DNA of 64,000 nt from UBA5794 sp963714375 (lineage in GTDB: Bacteria > Actinomycetota > Acidimicrobiia > Spongiisociales > UBA5794), in NCBI GenBank assembly GCA_963714375.1, contig CAVQOG010000003.1, positions 1 to 64,000 on the forward strand, given 5' to 3'. Both the position numbers and the translations under genes were made by a program. The notes beneath the pieces are model-generated. The model was not told where the DNA came from. It saw only the letters and a program-made list of their open reading frames with translations, and ran no database searches. Below, one piece after another: positions 42,126-51,387 of this stretch. The first letter of the stretch is position 1. Each line of letters starts with the position of its first letter.

Positions 42126-43307
42126 TCAGGCATCCGTGGCAGGCGCCACATTCTCGAAGGCCGCTTCCTGAACATCTTCTGAAAACCTGGATTGATACAC
42201 GACCTCTCTTGGCGTGTGGTAGTTCCCGACGAACGAGGTGATGAGCGCAGCAATGGGAAGGGACATGAACGCACCCATCGGACCGGCGATCGCACCACCG
42301 GCGAGCGCCGCCCCGAATGCCACACCACCATTGAGCGTCATGGTTTGCGCGCTCACCTTGGGGCTCAACCAGTAGTTCTCGACTTGTTGGTACACGAGCA
42401 CATACGCAAGCACGATAAGTCCTTGCACCATTCCCTGCATAGCGAGGGTTATCGCGATCGGGATAGCGCCGCCGATGTATGTTCCAATCGCAGGAATGAA
42501 CTCCGATACGAATCCGGCGAAGATTGCCAACGGCAGCGCCAACTCCACCGGTAGCCCAACAAGCACCATGGTGAAGAAGAAGCCTGACCCGTTGATGACC
42601 ATCAGGATCATTCGTGAGTAGAAGTAGCCACCGGTCTGCTCCATGGCGGTATCCCAGGTCCAACCGAGCCGCTCCTGCGTGTCCGGGCTGAACCAGGACA
42701 GGATGATGCTTTGAATCTGCTGATTGTTGGCAGCGAAGTAGAACGTGAACAAGGAAATCGTCGCTGCCGCAAAAATAAAGCCGATGCCGGTTGCAAACAC
42801 GCCGAGAAGGCTGCCGAGAGCTGATTGCATCCATTCGGAGGTCGCGGCCGCAGCATCCGCTCCCGCCTGCCCCGTCGCAGAGGTACTGGAATCGTTCAGG
42901 CTCACACCAAGCGTGTTGGACGCCCATTCATTCGCCTGTGCGGCCCATGCCGAGGCGTTGTCACCGATCAGGTTCGCGACATCGACCATCATCGGAATCA
43001 AAAGAAACACCATGACCAGGAAGAACAAGGTAAAGACCCCATAGATGGCACCGACCGCCGCGCCGCGTTTCCAGCCGCGCTTCCTGTGCAATCGTTCGAC
43101 CAGCGGGATGATTGCGAGCGCAAAGAAGAAGGCAATGATCAGTTGGACAACCAACCCCCTTGCGCGTTGGAACGCGATCACCGCAGTGATGGTCAGCAGA
43201 ACCGCGCCGATGACCCGCCAGATTGATCGTGGACTGATCTCGTAGACCACGACGCTTCCACCAGAATCCTTATCTGATTCCGTCGGACGGTTGCTCGTGT
43301 CACTCAT
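42126..43307 (-). CDS. AI-2E family transporter
   Basis: The 393-residue membrane protein belongs to the AI-2E (PerM, TqsA, YdiK) family. About eight hydrophobic segments are present, with a hydrophilic stretch after the third, and the GGYFYSRMILMVINGSGFF and FIPAIGTYIGGAIP motifs. The family has been linked to export of AI-2 or to Na+/H+ exchange; the substrate here is unknown. GAAGGGAAGCC precedes the ATG. It converges on the histidine kinase gene. Confidence 0.93.
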   Translation of the reverse strand: MSDTSNRPTESDKDSGGSVVVYEISPRSIWRVIGAVLLTITAVIAFQRARGLVVQLIIAFFFALAIIPLVERLHRKRGWKRGAAVGAIYGVFTLFFLVMVFLLIPMMVDVANLIGDNASAWAAQANEWASNTLGVSLNDSSTSATGQAGADAAAATSEWMQSALGSLLGVFATGIGFIFAAATISLFTFYFAANNQQIQSIILSWFSPDTQERLGWTWDTAMEQTGGYFYSRMILMVINGSGFFFTMVLVGLPVELALPLAIFAGFVSEFIPAIGTYIGGAIPIAITLAMQGMVQGLIVLAYVLVYQQVENYWLSPKVSAQTMTLNGGVAFGAALAGGAIAGPMGAFMSLPIAALITSFVGNYHTPREVVYQSRFSEDVQEAAFENVAPATDA

Positions 43308-43385
43308 GGTGGCTTCCCTTCGGGGATGTGTGCGTATCCGTGGTGATCATACGACCTACGGTTCGTCCTCCGCATATTTGGGTTG

Positions 43386-43470
43386 GTCATCGGACATCGG
43401 ACATCGGGAACCCGAAGCGGGTTCCTTGGAGTCCAGCAGCTGGACTCCGGCCGTCGGACATCGGACATCG
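43386..43470. repeat. GGACATC tandem repeat with two hairpins
   Basis: Copies of CATCGGA flank two adjacent perfect hairpins, GGAACCCG-AAG-CGGGTTCC (43407-43425) and GGAGTCCAG-CAG-CTGGACTCC (43428-43448). The first hairpin recurs at 58207-58225. The stretch lies between divergent genes, so the hairpins are not simple terminators. Confidence 0.85.
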
Positions 43471-43486
43471 GTAGAGTCTGACTCTG

Positions 43487-43759
43487 ATGGCCATACCCTG
43501 CGAACACCTTGCGCACATCCCGCTCGCCCCGATGCCAGACGCCGGGTGCGATGAGTGCCTTGCAATGGGCGACACGTGGGTGCATCTTCGGTATTGCGTT
43601 TCGTGCGGAAAGACAAGCTGCTGCAACGATTCGAAGAATCAGCACGCCATGAAGCACTGGAAGGCTTCCGGTCACGGCATCATCCGCTCCAAGGAACCGG
43701 GCGAGCACTGGGCCTATTGCTACCCCGATGACGTGACCACCGACACGGACCGGCTGTAG
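43487..43759 (+). CDS. UBP-type zinc finger protein
   Basis: The 90-residue protein is a single zf-UBP domain, with Zn ligands in CEHL, CDECL, YCVSCGKTSCC and the HAMKHWKASGHG motif. In eukaryotes this fold binds ubiquitin C-termini; bacterial forms are common in actinobacteria and their role is not known. TAGAGT at 43472-43477 stands 9 bases before the ATG, and the mRNA is probably leaderless. The next gene, a hydrolase-cyclase fusion, starts 2 bases after its stop, so the two act together or are co-regulated. Confidence 0.9.
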   Translation: MAIPCEHLAHIPLAPMPDAGCDECLAMGDTWVHLRYCVSCGKTSCCNDSKNQHAMKHWKASGHGIIRSKEPGEHWAYCYPDDVTTDTDRL

Positions 43760-43761
43760 CC

Positions 43762-45096
43762 ATGAGACCAGAGACCAAATACGCGCATTCAAACGATGGG
43801 GCAATCGGATATCAGGTCTACGGCGACGGGCCCATTGACCTCGTGTTCAACACGAACTGGCAGAACAACGTCGATCTCATCTGGGATGAGCCCTCAGCGG
43901 TCCGGTACCTCGACCGGCTCGGATCCTTTGCACGAGTGATTCTGTTCGACAAGCGCGGCACTGGGATCTCGGATCCCGTTTCGCCAGACAACCCTCCCAC
44001 GTTGGACCGATGGATCGAGGACATCACGGTGGTGATGAAGGCCGCTGGCTCTGAGAAAGCAGCCTTCGTTGGCGATACGGAAGGTGGTTGGATGGCGATG
44101 GCCTATGCAGCCACGTATCCCGACAAGGTCTTGTCCCTAGTTCTCGTCAACGCAATGGCGAGCGCTCGCAGGGCTCCCGATTATCCGATCGGGATCCCCG
44201 AGGACGCCGCTGAACGGATAACGGAGGCATACCTCGCCCAGCACGGAACCACCGGTGACGGCCTGATGATCACAGCACCTTCTGTCGCTGGAGACGCCCG
44301 CTTTCGGAAGTGGTGGGTGAAGTACCAGCGAAACTCCATGAGTCCTGCGATGTTGCGGGCTGGCTTCCTATGGCAGGCTCGGACCGACCTGCGATCGGTC
44401 GTGCCGACGATCACAGCCCCAACAATGGTGATCGCCCGAAAGGACGCCCAGTATCACCGACCCGAGTTTGGGCAATGGATTGCTGAGCACATCGAGGGTG
44501 CGGAGTTGGTGGTGCTTGACGGCGCGGACACGCTCCCGTTCCATGCAGGGGACTTCACCGATGTGCTCGACCACATGGAGCGTTTCGTGACGGGCAGGAC
44601 AACGGCAGTTGCGGCTGATCGCAGGCTGGCGACCGTGCTGTTCACCGACATCGTCGACTCGACACGACGAGCAGCCGAGATGGGAGATCAGCGTTGGCTC
44701 GATCTCCTTGCGGAAGCGAATCGGATCAACGCCTACCAAGTGGAACGGTTCGGTGGACAGTCAATCCACACGACAGGCGACGGCCACCTCTCGATCTTCG
44801 ACGGACCGGCCCGCGCGGTGTCGGCGGCACGCGAATCGCTTGCAGAAGTTACGGACATCGGCATCGACATGCGCGCTGGTGTCCACACAGGCGAGATCAC
44901 CATGACCGGCAATGACATTGCGGGGATCGGTGTCCACATCGCATCTCGCGTCATCGACCACGCTCCCGACGGTGGGATCGCGGTATCAAGCACGGTCAAA
45001 GACCTCACGGTCGGATCGAATCTGGAGTACGAGCCGCTCGGCACGTTCACCCTGAAAGGAGTTCCAGGCGACTGGTCGCTTTTCCGGGTGACCTGA
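43762..45096 (+). CDS. Alpha/beta hydrolase fused to an adenylate/guanylate cyclase domain
   Basis: This 444-residue fusion has an alpha/beta hydrolase domain (about residues 10-275) and a class III nucleotide cyclase domain (about 285-444). The hydrolase nucleophile elbow reads GDTEGG, with Thr in place of the usual Ser, so hydrolysis may be lost or altered. In the cyclase FTDIVDST holds the first metal Asp and TTGDGHLSIFDG the second. The product is probably cAMP or cGMP, with the hydrolase half as a sensor. It is co-transcribed with the zf-UBP gene. A cNMP-binding kinase is encoded 2 kb away (40746), a possible receiver of the signal. Confidence 0.9.
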   Translation: MRPETKYAHSNDGAIGYQVYGDGPIDLVFNTNWQNNVDLIWDEPSAVRYLDRLGSFARVILFDKRGTGISDPVSPDNPPTLDRWIEDITVVMKAAGSEKAAFVGDTEGGWMAMAYAATYPDKVLSLVLVNAMASARRAPDYPIGIPEDAAERITEAYLAQHGTTGDGLMITAPSVAGDARFRKWWVKYQRNSMSPAMLRAGFLWQARTDLRSVVPTITAPTMVIARKDAQYHRPEFGQWIAEHIEGAELVVLDGADTLPFHAGDFTDVLDHMERFVTGRTTAVAADRRLATVLFTDIVDSTRRAAEMGDQRWLDLLAEANRINAYQVERFGGQSIHTTGDGHLSIFDGPARAVSAARESLAEVTDIGIDMRAGVHTGEITMTGNDIAGIGVHIASRVIDHAPDGGIAVSSTVKDLTVGSNLEYEPLGTFTLKGVPGDWSLFRVT

Positions 45097-45154
45097 CGAC
45101 AGACTCTTCGGATTGCTGTATCGCCCGTAATATGTGCAAGGCCACGCCCACGAC

Positions 45155-45478
45155 TCAGTCGAAGATCTCGCCTCGGACGAGGGCTGCATTGAACCTGTAC
45201 AGGTCAGCCGTAAACAAGCCCTCGGAGACGAACGGGTCGGCTTCCATGAAGGCGACGGCGTCGGCTTCGGAATCGGCCTCAAAGATGACGACGGCCGGGC
45301 CGTCATCGGTGGTTGGACGTCCCGCGAGGATCACCGTCCCTTCGAGCGTTGCCTGCCGAAGGCGTTGAAAGTGAGCAGACCCGATTGCCTCATCAGCTTC
45401 GGTCCAAGCGGACGGGTCGGAACGAAGCTCCGGGCGTGAGCCAGGTCCGAATACGTACATCCACTGCGTCTGTGCCAT
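45155..45478 (-). CDS. YciI family protein
   Basis: The 107-residue protein is a YCII-domain protein, with the HFQRLRQATLEGTVILAGRP run near residue 36 and the ADSEADAVAFMEADPFVSEGLF run near 70 that places the conserved Asp and the DPF motif. Its function is unknown. TACCAT at 45485-45490 is 6 bases before the ATG, which points to a leaderless mRNA. It converges on the hydrolase-cyclase gene. It is not close in sequence to the DGPF protein at 2777. Confidence 0.88.
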   Translation of the reverse strand: MAQTQWMYVFGPGSRPELRSDPSAWTEADEAIGSAHFQRLRQATLEGTVILAGRPTTDDGPAVVIFEADSEADAVAFMEADPFVSEGLFTADLYRFNAALVRGEIFD

Positions 45479-45676
45479 GCGACGATGGTAGGCCCGTCAT
45501 CTTGAGCGGTCGGAATACGAACTGTGGGGACGGTGCTGTTTCTCAGACGGCACATGCAGCAATCGCGACGAGGGCGACCGTCGGTTCATCTTTGTCGTGG
45601 AGCTGATCAGGGCGTAGGAACCGCGCCCGACCACGAGCAGAAGAAACTCGTCACAGCCGCGTTGTAGGTTGTCAAC

Positions 45677-47359
45677 ATGACAACAAGGCACGGTGCCCAG
45701 TCCACAGCGACGCCGCATCAACAGCGCGGCCACAACCGGCGACAATCGCTTTCTATCGGCGGTGGTGAGGTCGGGTTGTGCCTGACGCGTATCCATCACA
45801 GTCGATACACAGAGGCAACACCCGTCGACGATCCGGTGAGGCAGCGTCGGGCTCAGATCGGATTCGACCACGAGAAGGCTGTCATGGATGCACTGGTTCA
45901 GGCATCCCCAGGAACCATGGAACGGATCACAGCAACCGGTGCAGCTGGCTACCGAGACACGACAACCGCCCTCAGCAACGGCATCGATCTGATCCTCGGT
46001 GGGCGGATTGCCTCACCTGACGGGACATTGGTCGGCGCTCCAGACATTCTCGTCAGACTGCCAACGGGCTATGCCGCTGTCGAGGTGAAAGCTCACTTGG
46101 TGCTCGGAACCTCCGGCACACCGGCACGGATCACCCCGCTCGATGCGTTGGCATCGAGCGACTTCTGTATCGATGTCCCTGACGAAGCACACGGTGCCTT
46201 CCGACCGAATCGGAGGCGCGACCTCTACCAGGTAGCGCACTACTGGCGAATCCTCGACGCCATGGGACACGCATCCGATCACCCGGTAGGCGGCGTAATC
46301 GGCACCGAAACACCTTTCTGTTGCGCTTGGGTCGATCTTGACAACGGGAAAGGATCGATCCTCAACACCGCCATCGATCGCACGGATCAAGCCCTTGCAG
46401 CTGTTCGCCACGGATCAGGGCATCCAGAGGCTCCCCTCGTCGCACCGTGGTGGCGCGGAGAGTGCAGCACATGTGAATGGATGCCACTGTGTCACCAAGC
46501 CCTGGTAGCGGCAGATGATCCAACGTTGCTCAATCATGTATCGGACGAGACACGAGCGGAGCTCAAAGACTGGGGTATTCGATCAATTGCGGATATCGCA
46601 TCGCTTTCACCGAACGACGAGAGGTTGGTCGAGCCATCCATCGTCTACCAAGCCCGCGCTCTGACCCACGGCGGAATGCTGCGCAGACCCGAAACCACTT
46701 CACCCATCGACGTGCCGCACGCAAGGAGGCAAGTGGACTTCGACATAGAGACCTATTTCGGGCGGATCTACCTCGCGGGGTTCTTGATCACTGAGAATGG
46801 AGCGTCGGTTTTTGATCCGGTCGTTGACTGGGAGGGCACCGAGGCATCTGAAGCGGATTTCATCAAGCGTCTGTTCGATCGTCTCGCGTCCTACGCCAAC
46901 GACGACACAGACGTCTTCTATTGGACCGGCTATGAGCCATCCATGCTGAACGCCGCGGGGGAACGCTTCGGTCTCACAGTTCCCGGGTTTGAGACAGTCC
47001 AGGAATGGTTCGACGCTCACTCCCTCGATCTCCACCGCTGGACCAAGGATCGGTTCGTTTCTCCGTCGGGATACAGCCTCAAGACGATCGCACCGATCTG
47101 TGGCTTCAACTGGCGCGACAATGACCCGGGTGGCCAACAATCCGAGATCTGGTTCGAGGAGTTGCTTGCGGGCGACACCGCCATGAAGCAACGGCTCCTC
47201 GACTACAACGAGGACGACGTCGTAGCCCAACTCGCGATCCGACGCTGGATCATGTCCCAAGACGATGGTGCAGGGCCCGGCTCGACCATCCCATCTGCTC
47301 TCGATTGGCCGACTCGTACTTCGGAAAGGTGTTCCGCGGAGTCCGCGGAATCAATCTGA
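45677..47359 (+). CDS. TM0106-family RecB-like nuclease
   Basis: The 560-residue protein has a RecB-like nuclease domain (about residues 50-280, with the PD-(D/E)xK part as GAPDILVRLPTGYAAVEVKA) closed by an iron-sulfur-type Cys set (CSTCEWMPLC near 262), and an RNase H-like exonuclease domain (about 350-545, with VDFDIETYF and YNEDDVVAQLAIRRW). This is the TM0106 family architecture; its role, probably in DNA processing, is unknown. The N-terminus is unlike other members, so the start is uncertain. TAGGTT at 45665-45670 is 6 bases before the ATG. The 200 bases before it hold no other gene. Confidence 0.85.
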   Translation: MTTRHGAQSTATPHQQRGHNRRQSLSIGGGEVGLCLTRIHHSRYTEATPVDDPVRQRRAQIGFDHEKAVMDALVQASPGTMERITATGAAGYRDTTTALSNGIDLILGGRIASPDGTLVGAPDILVRLPTGYAAVEVKAHLVLGTSGTPARITPLDALASSDFCIDVPDEAHGAFRPNRRRDLYQVAHYWRILDAMGHASDHPVGGVIGTETPFCCAWVDLDNGKGSILNTAIDRTDQALAAVRHGSGHPEAPLVAPWWRGECSTCEWMPLCHQALVAADDPTLLNHVSDETRAELKDWGIRSIADIASLSPNDERLVEPSIVYQARALTHGGMLRRPETTSPIDVPHARRQVDFDIETYFGRIYLAGFLITENGASVFDPVVDWEGTEASEADFIKRLFDRLASYANDDTDVFYWTGYEPSMLNAAGERFGLTVPGFETVQEWFDAHSLDLHRWTKDRFVSPSGYSLKTIAPICGFNWRDNDPGGQQSEIWFEELLAGDTAMKQRLLDYNEDDVVAQLAIRRWIMSQDDGAGPGSTIPSALDWPTRTSERCSAESAESI

Positions 47360-47443
47360 CATCCGCGGAAGCGGCTGCTGCCACTGTCTGTAGGCTTTCA
47401 ACAGCAACCTGCAGCATCACCTGTAGGTGCCACATGAGGGCTT

Positions 47444-49061
47444 ATGACGATGCGACCAACGATCGCGGCACTTCTCTCGGCAGTGATACCCGGTGCTGGG
47501 CAACTCTACGCGCGCAAGCCCTTTCGGGCCGCGGTCTTCTTTGTTCCCACTCTCGCCCTCGCCGTGACCACATATCTGATCGTCGATCGCGGCACACTCG
47601 AACTGGCCAGACTCCTGGTAAGACCATCGTTCCTGACGGGGCTCCTGGTCATCGACGCGCTGGTGCTGGTTTGGCGAATTGCATCCGTCATCGACGCTGC
47701 ATTGATCAGTGCATCGATCGAGGACCGCACGAGTTTCGCCCTGCCAATCACGGTCATCCTCGTGGCAGTTGCCGCACCACACGGATTGGCATGGATCTAC
47801 ACGACCGACACGCTCGACGCGTTGAACTCCACCTTCGTCACTGCATCACCGACCAGACAGGTGAAGGCCGGACAACGAGACCTCGGAGGACGCACGATCG
47901 ACTACCGACAACCTGGACCCTCTGCAACCGTCAAGACCGTGTATTCACAGGCCAGCCGCCTTGCGATTTTCGAACCCGAATTCGGGGATCCAGAGGCTGT
48001 GCGGATTTGGCCCGATCTTGCCTCAAAGGTCATCGCCCCAGCCCCATACCAACCTCCTGCCGATCCACTCAGCAGTGATCGACTCACAATTCTTCTCGTC
48101 GGAGGTGATGCGGGACCAAACCGAGAGGGTCTACGAACCGACTCGATGAACGTCGTGACCGTTGACCTCACCTCAGGCGAGGTGGCTCTCTTCGGTTTCC
48201 CACGCAACCTCAAGCTCATGCCGTTGCCCGAACGATTCAGGAACTCGTTCGTTGGGTTGGAGCAGGTCGTTATCGAGACGGATCTCACCGACGCCGACGG
48301 CAACGGATGGCCAGATACGTGGTACGACCAGAACGGTGACTCCATCCCAGATGAGCCACCGTTTGTGTCATGTCACTGCTTCCCGACCATGCTGACCGAC
48401 GTGTATGAGTACACACACGACTGGACACAGACGTACCCCTACTCACCGGATCCGGGGCTCTCGGCATTGAAGGAGATCCTGACCAACGCAATGGATCTCC
48501 CCATTGACTACTTCGTGATGGTTGACATGGCGGGATTCGTGAACGTCATCGACGCGATCGGCGGCGTCGACATCAATGTGAAAGAGCCCTACCACGTCAA
48601 GGTCTCCTCCCCCGAGGTCGGGAAACCGAAGGCTGCGATCAATGTCGAACCTGGCATGAATCACCTCGACGGCCTCGAAGCACTCGCATACACACGGTGG
48701 CGCATCGGATCGTCTGACTATCACAGGATGGGTCGCCAACGCTGCCTCATCCGGGCCGCTGCGACGCAGACCAACACGCTTGATCTCATCGGGGCGTACC
48801 CAACCTTGCTCGATCTCATGCGCGATTCAATCACCACGGACATTCCGATTGATGCACTACCTGATCTTGTGTGGGCTGCCGGCCAGATTGACCTCGACAA
48901 CGTCGCAACCGTGGGATTCGTACCGCCCACATACAACGCCGGTCGCACGCCTGGCCACTACCCGATTCCCGACATCAGCCAAGATCCGTTGGAAGGTCAG
49001 AGATGTACTCGAAAACGGCGTCACCGCCCAATCTCGCTCAGGCGAAAGCGAGTGCGACTGA
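47444..49061 (+). CDS. LytR-CpsA-Psr (LCP) family protein, with an apparent frameshift near the 3' end
   Basis: The N-terminus has four hydrophobic segments in the first 115 residues, opening with LSAVIPGAGQLYARKP. The LCP domain follows (about 210-490), with RTDSMNVVTVD, FPRNLKLMP and LEALAYTRWRIGSSDYHRMGRQ. LCP enzymes attach teichoic acid or arabinogalactan-like polymers to peptidoglycan. At about 48980 the frame changes: the first frame goes on to 49267 into the antisense of nirK as nonsense, whereas the +1 frame reads KIRWKVRDVLENGVTAQSR and stops at 49061, which looks like the natural end. One extra C in AGCCAAG would explain this. It may be a sequencing error or a real mutation. Confidence 0.8.
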
Positions 49062-49137
49062 CACATGCGTACCCAGGGTATGAACCGACCGTGGGGGTAG
49101 GCCACAGCCCAGAGAACGGAGCACCACGTGGACGAGA

Positions 49138-49187
49138 CGTACCCAGGGTTTGGCGTCGCAATATTGCGACGCCAAGCGCTGGGTACG
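49138..49187. terminator. Bidirectional hairpin between the LCP gene and nirK
   Basis: A perfect 26-base palindrome (49150-49175, TTGGCGTCGCAAT and complement) is extended on both sides by CGTACCCAG/CTGGGTACG. A 12-base direct repeat of CGTACCCAGGGT lies upstream at 49068-49079. It is set between two convergent genes and would end transcription in both directions. Confidence 0.75.
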
Positions 49188-49206
49188 GGGGTTCACACTC
49201 GAGTCA

Positions 49207-50799
49207 TCACCCGGCGGGGGTAACCGTCACCTTGCCGATCATCCATGGATGTGGCGTGCAGTGGTAGTCGAACACGCCTTCCTCGGTGAAGGTGTACGAC
49301 CACGTTGCTCCGGGGTCCAGGAAACCGGAGTCAAACAGTCCATCAGCGGTTGCGACGTTGTTCTCTGACGCTCCGGACGTCACGGTGTGGAGAACCGTGT
49401 CGTTGTTTGTCCATGTCACCGTGGTACCGACCTCAACCGTCAACTCAGCCGGGCTGTAAGCGTCGCCAGCGTTGGCCGGGTCGAGCCAACCATCCTTCGT
49501 GATCGTCACCTGCACGGCGTCTGCTGGCGGTGGTGTTTCCCCGCCATCTCCGGCGCCAGGCTCCTCAGCTGCGACAAAGATCTCAGGATTCACATCGCCC
49601 GAGATCTCGATCATGCCCAATGCACCCTTGTAGAACGTGCGGCTCAAGGCGTGGTCAACCAAAAGGACCGTTTGAGGAACGTAGGCCTGAAGTTCGACGA
49701 TGGTTCCACCACCTGCTGGGACCAACGTCGTCTGGGACCCGCGAATGATCGGGTTGCCAGGTGTGGTTGCAGCCTCAGAATACACAGCGTCCCATTGTGA
49801 CCCGATCGGATGGAAGTTCGAGGTGAGGTTCAAGCCCTCATTGATGAAGTAGATCCGCGCCCGCTCACCAACATTCATCTTCAGCGAGTTGTCACCGGCA
49901 ATGGCACCAACGGTGCCGTTGAACACGACATAGGTCGGATTCTCATCGACCAGAGCGACACTGTCGATATCGACGAGGCCATCTGCATCGGGTTCCGTGA
50001 CGTACCACTCGGACTGCACGATCGCCCACTCATGTTCGACCGCAGGAAGCGGAACCTCGGGATCAACGATGAACATGCCATACATGCCGTGCATGATGTG
50101 AACCGGAACATCACCGTAGGCGCAGTGGTACATAAACGCACCGGAATACAGAAGCCTCACGCCGATTGACACAGTCTCACCTGGGACTGCGGTCAGGTTT
50201 TCAGCACCACCGCCTTGGCCAGTGACGGCGTGGAAGTCGATGTTGTGTGGGTGAGTGTTTTCCGGCAGGTTGGTCAACGTGATGGTGACGAAGTCACCGA
50301 CACGACCGCGAAGAATCGGCGCAGGTGTGCCGCAGACAACCTCGGAGTCACCATCGACGCGGTATCCCCACATGTCGATCTTGACGCCGTTGGCAGCATC
50401 GATCTCGCACACGTTCTCAAGGACCTCAAGATGCACCTCATACGTTGCCTGGTAGTCGCGGGCGATCGGCGCACCAGTATCGGGGGCGTACACGACGTGT
50501 ACCTCACCTTCGGGTGCTGGCTGAAGATCTGCGACAGGCGTCAACTCGGGAACAACGCTTTGGCCCGTGTCGACGGAAACTCCCGCACCACCGGTTGGCA
50601 GTTCGAGGTTGTCTACCGAGTTCTGTACCAGTAGATCTGCGGTTGCCTGATCCATCGACGGCCGCACCGCGATGATGGTGAGGGCAATCGTTGCGATCAG
50701 GATGGCAAGCCCGACACCGGCCACGGCGACGGCGGTCCAGACACCAAGCACCGAATGGGTGTGGTCAGGCGCGGGTGGGTATGGCTGCTTTTCTGACAT
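49207..50799 (-). CDS. nirK: Copper-containing nitrite reductase NirK with C-terminal cupredoxin domain
   Basis: The 530-residue protein has an N-terminal membrane anchor (about residues 20-45), two multicopper cupredoxin domains (about 85-400) and a third, plastocyanin-like domain (about 430-530). The type 1 copper ligands are in HPHNIDFHA and FMYHCAYGDVPVHIMHGM; the catalytic Asp and type 2 His are in the same runs and in NFHPIGSQWD and LVDHALSR. The C-terminal domain carries a full blue-copper site (LHTVTSG and FDYHCTPHPWM). NirK reduces nitrite to NO on the outer face of the membrane. GGGAAGAGAGTGG precedes the ATG. It is the last gene of the nos operon. Confidence 0.92.
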   Translation of the reverse strand: MSEKQPYPPAPDHTHSVLGVWTAVAVAGVGLAILIATIALTIIAVRPSMDQATADLLVQNSVDNLELPTGGAGVSVDTGQSVVPELTPVADLQPAPEGEVHVVYAPDTGAPIARDYQATYEVHLEVLENVCEIDAANGVKIDMWGYRVDGDSEVVCGTPAPILRGRVGDFVTITLTNLPENTHPHNIDFHAVTGQGGGAENLTAVPGETVSIGVRLLYSGAFMYHCAYGDVPVHIMHGMYGMFIVDPEVPLPAVEHEWAIVQSEWYVTEPDADGLVDIDSVALVDENPTYVVFNGTVGAIAGDNSLKMNVGERARIYFINEGLNLTSNFHPIGSQWDAVYSEAATTPGNPIIRGSQTTLVPAGGGTIVELQAYVPQTVLLVDHALSRTFYKGALGMIEISGDVNPEIFVAAEEPGAGDGGETPPPADAVQVTITKDGWLDPANAGDAYSPAELTVEVGTTVTWTNNDTVLHTVTSGASENNVATADGLFDSGFLDPGATWSYTFTEEGVFDYHCTPHPWMIGKVTVTPAG

Positions 50800-50819
50800 C
50801 CACTCTCTTCCCTTACGAG

Positions 50820-50851
50820 GAGCCAGAGCGTCTCGGCAGACGCTCCGGCTC
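50820..50851 (-). promoter_or_regulatory. Hairpin in the gap between the cytochrome c gene and nirK
   Basis: A 14-base stem with one mismatch (50820-50833 with 50838-50851) and a 4-base loop lies 20 bases before the nirK start on the minus strand, with no T-tract after it. It may mark an mRNA processing or attenuation point that sets the level of nirK apart from the genes upstream. A second hairpin, GTGCAATTG-GTGAG-CAATTGCAC (50916-50938), follows the cytochrome stop. Confidence 0.55.
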
Positions 50852-50944
50852 GTTGTTGTGAGCTTTCGCTCAAGTGGTTTCTATGAAGGATCCGGAGACC
50901 CGAACCCATTGTTTAGTGCAATTGGTGAGCAATTGCACCTTCCG

Positions 50945-51361
50945 TCAGTTGAGGGACTTTATGTACGCCGCCACATTCTGGAGGTCTTCATCCGTGAGTG
51001 ATGGGTTGCCGCCCTTTGGTGGCATGTCCACGCCCTGCGTGTTGTCAGGGTCACCGGCGGGGCGTCCCACCTTGATGAACGCAACGAGCTCGTCCTCGGA
51101 GTTGGCTACCACGAAGTCACTCGGAGACAGGGGCTTGCCGAGTCCATCGATCCCACCGGCGGTTTCGCCGTGGCACGCTGCGCACGTGCCTGTGTACACC
51201 GCCGCGCCAGCAGCCGCATCGCCCGAGCCTCCGCCGGTTGCAGCGGTTGTTGTAGCTGAGCCACCGCCATCCCCGTCCCCGCCGTCACTGCTACTTCCAC
51301 CGCAAGCGGCGAGAGCAAGAGCAAGAACAGCGACAACGATGAACGTCTTTTTGAGTGTCAT
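50945..51361 (-). CDS. Exported cytochrome c lipoprotein
   Basis: The 138-residue protein has a lipoprotein signal with lipobox LAAC near residue 20, a Gly/Ser-rich linker and one cytochrome c domain. The heme motif is CAACH near residue 73 and the distal Met lies in MPPKGGNPSL near 112. It would pass electrons to NirK or NosZ on the outer face of the membrane. AAAGGAAG precedes the ATG at 51359-51361; the in-frame ATG at 51388 is at the stop of nosL and less likely. It sits between nosL and nirK in the operon. Confidence 0.92.
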   Translation of the reverse strand: MTLKKTFIVVAVLALALAACGGSSSDGGDGDGGGSATTTAATGGGSGDAAAGAAVYTGTCAACHGETAGGIDGLGKPLSPSDFVVANSEDELVAFIKVGRPAGDPDNTQGVDMPPKGGNPSLTDEDLQNVAAYIKSLN

Positions 51362-51387
51362 GTTGTTTCTTCCTTTTTCCGTTGTCA

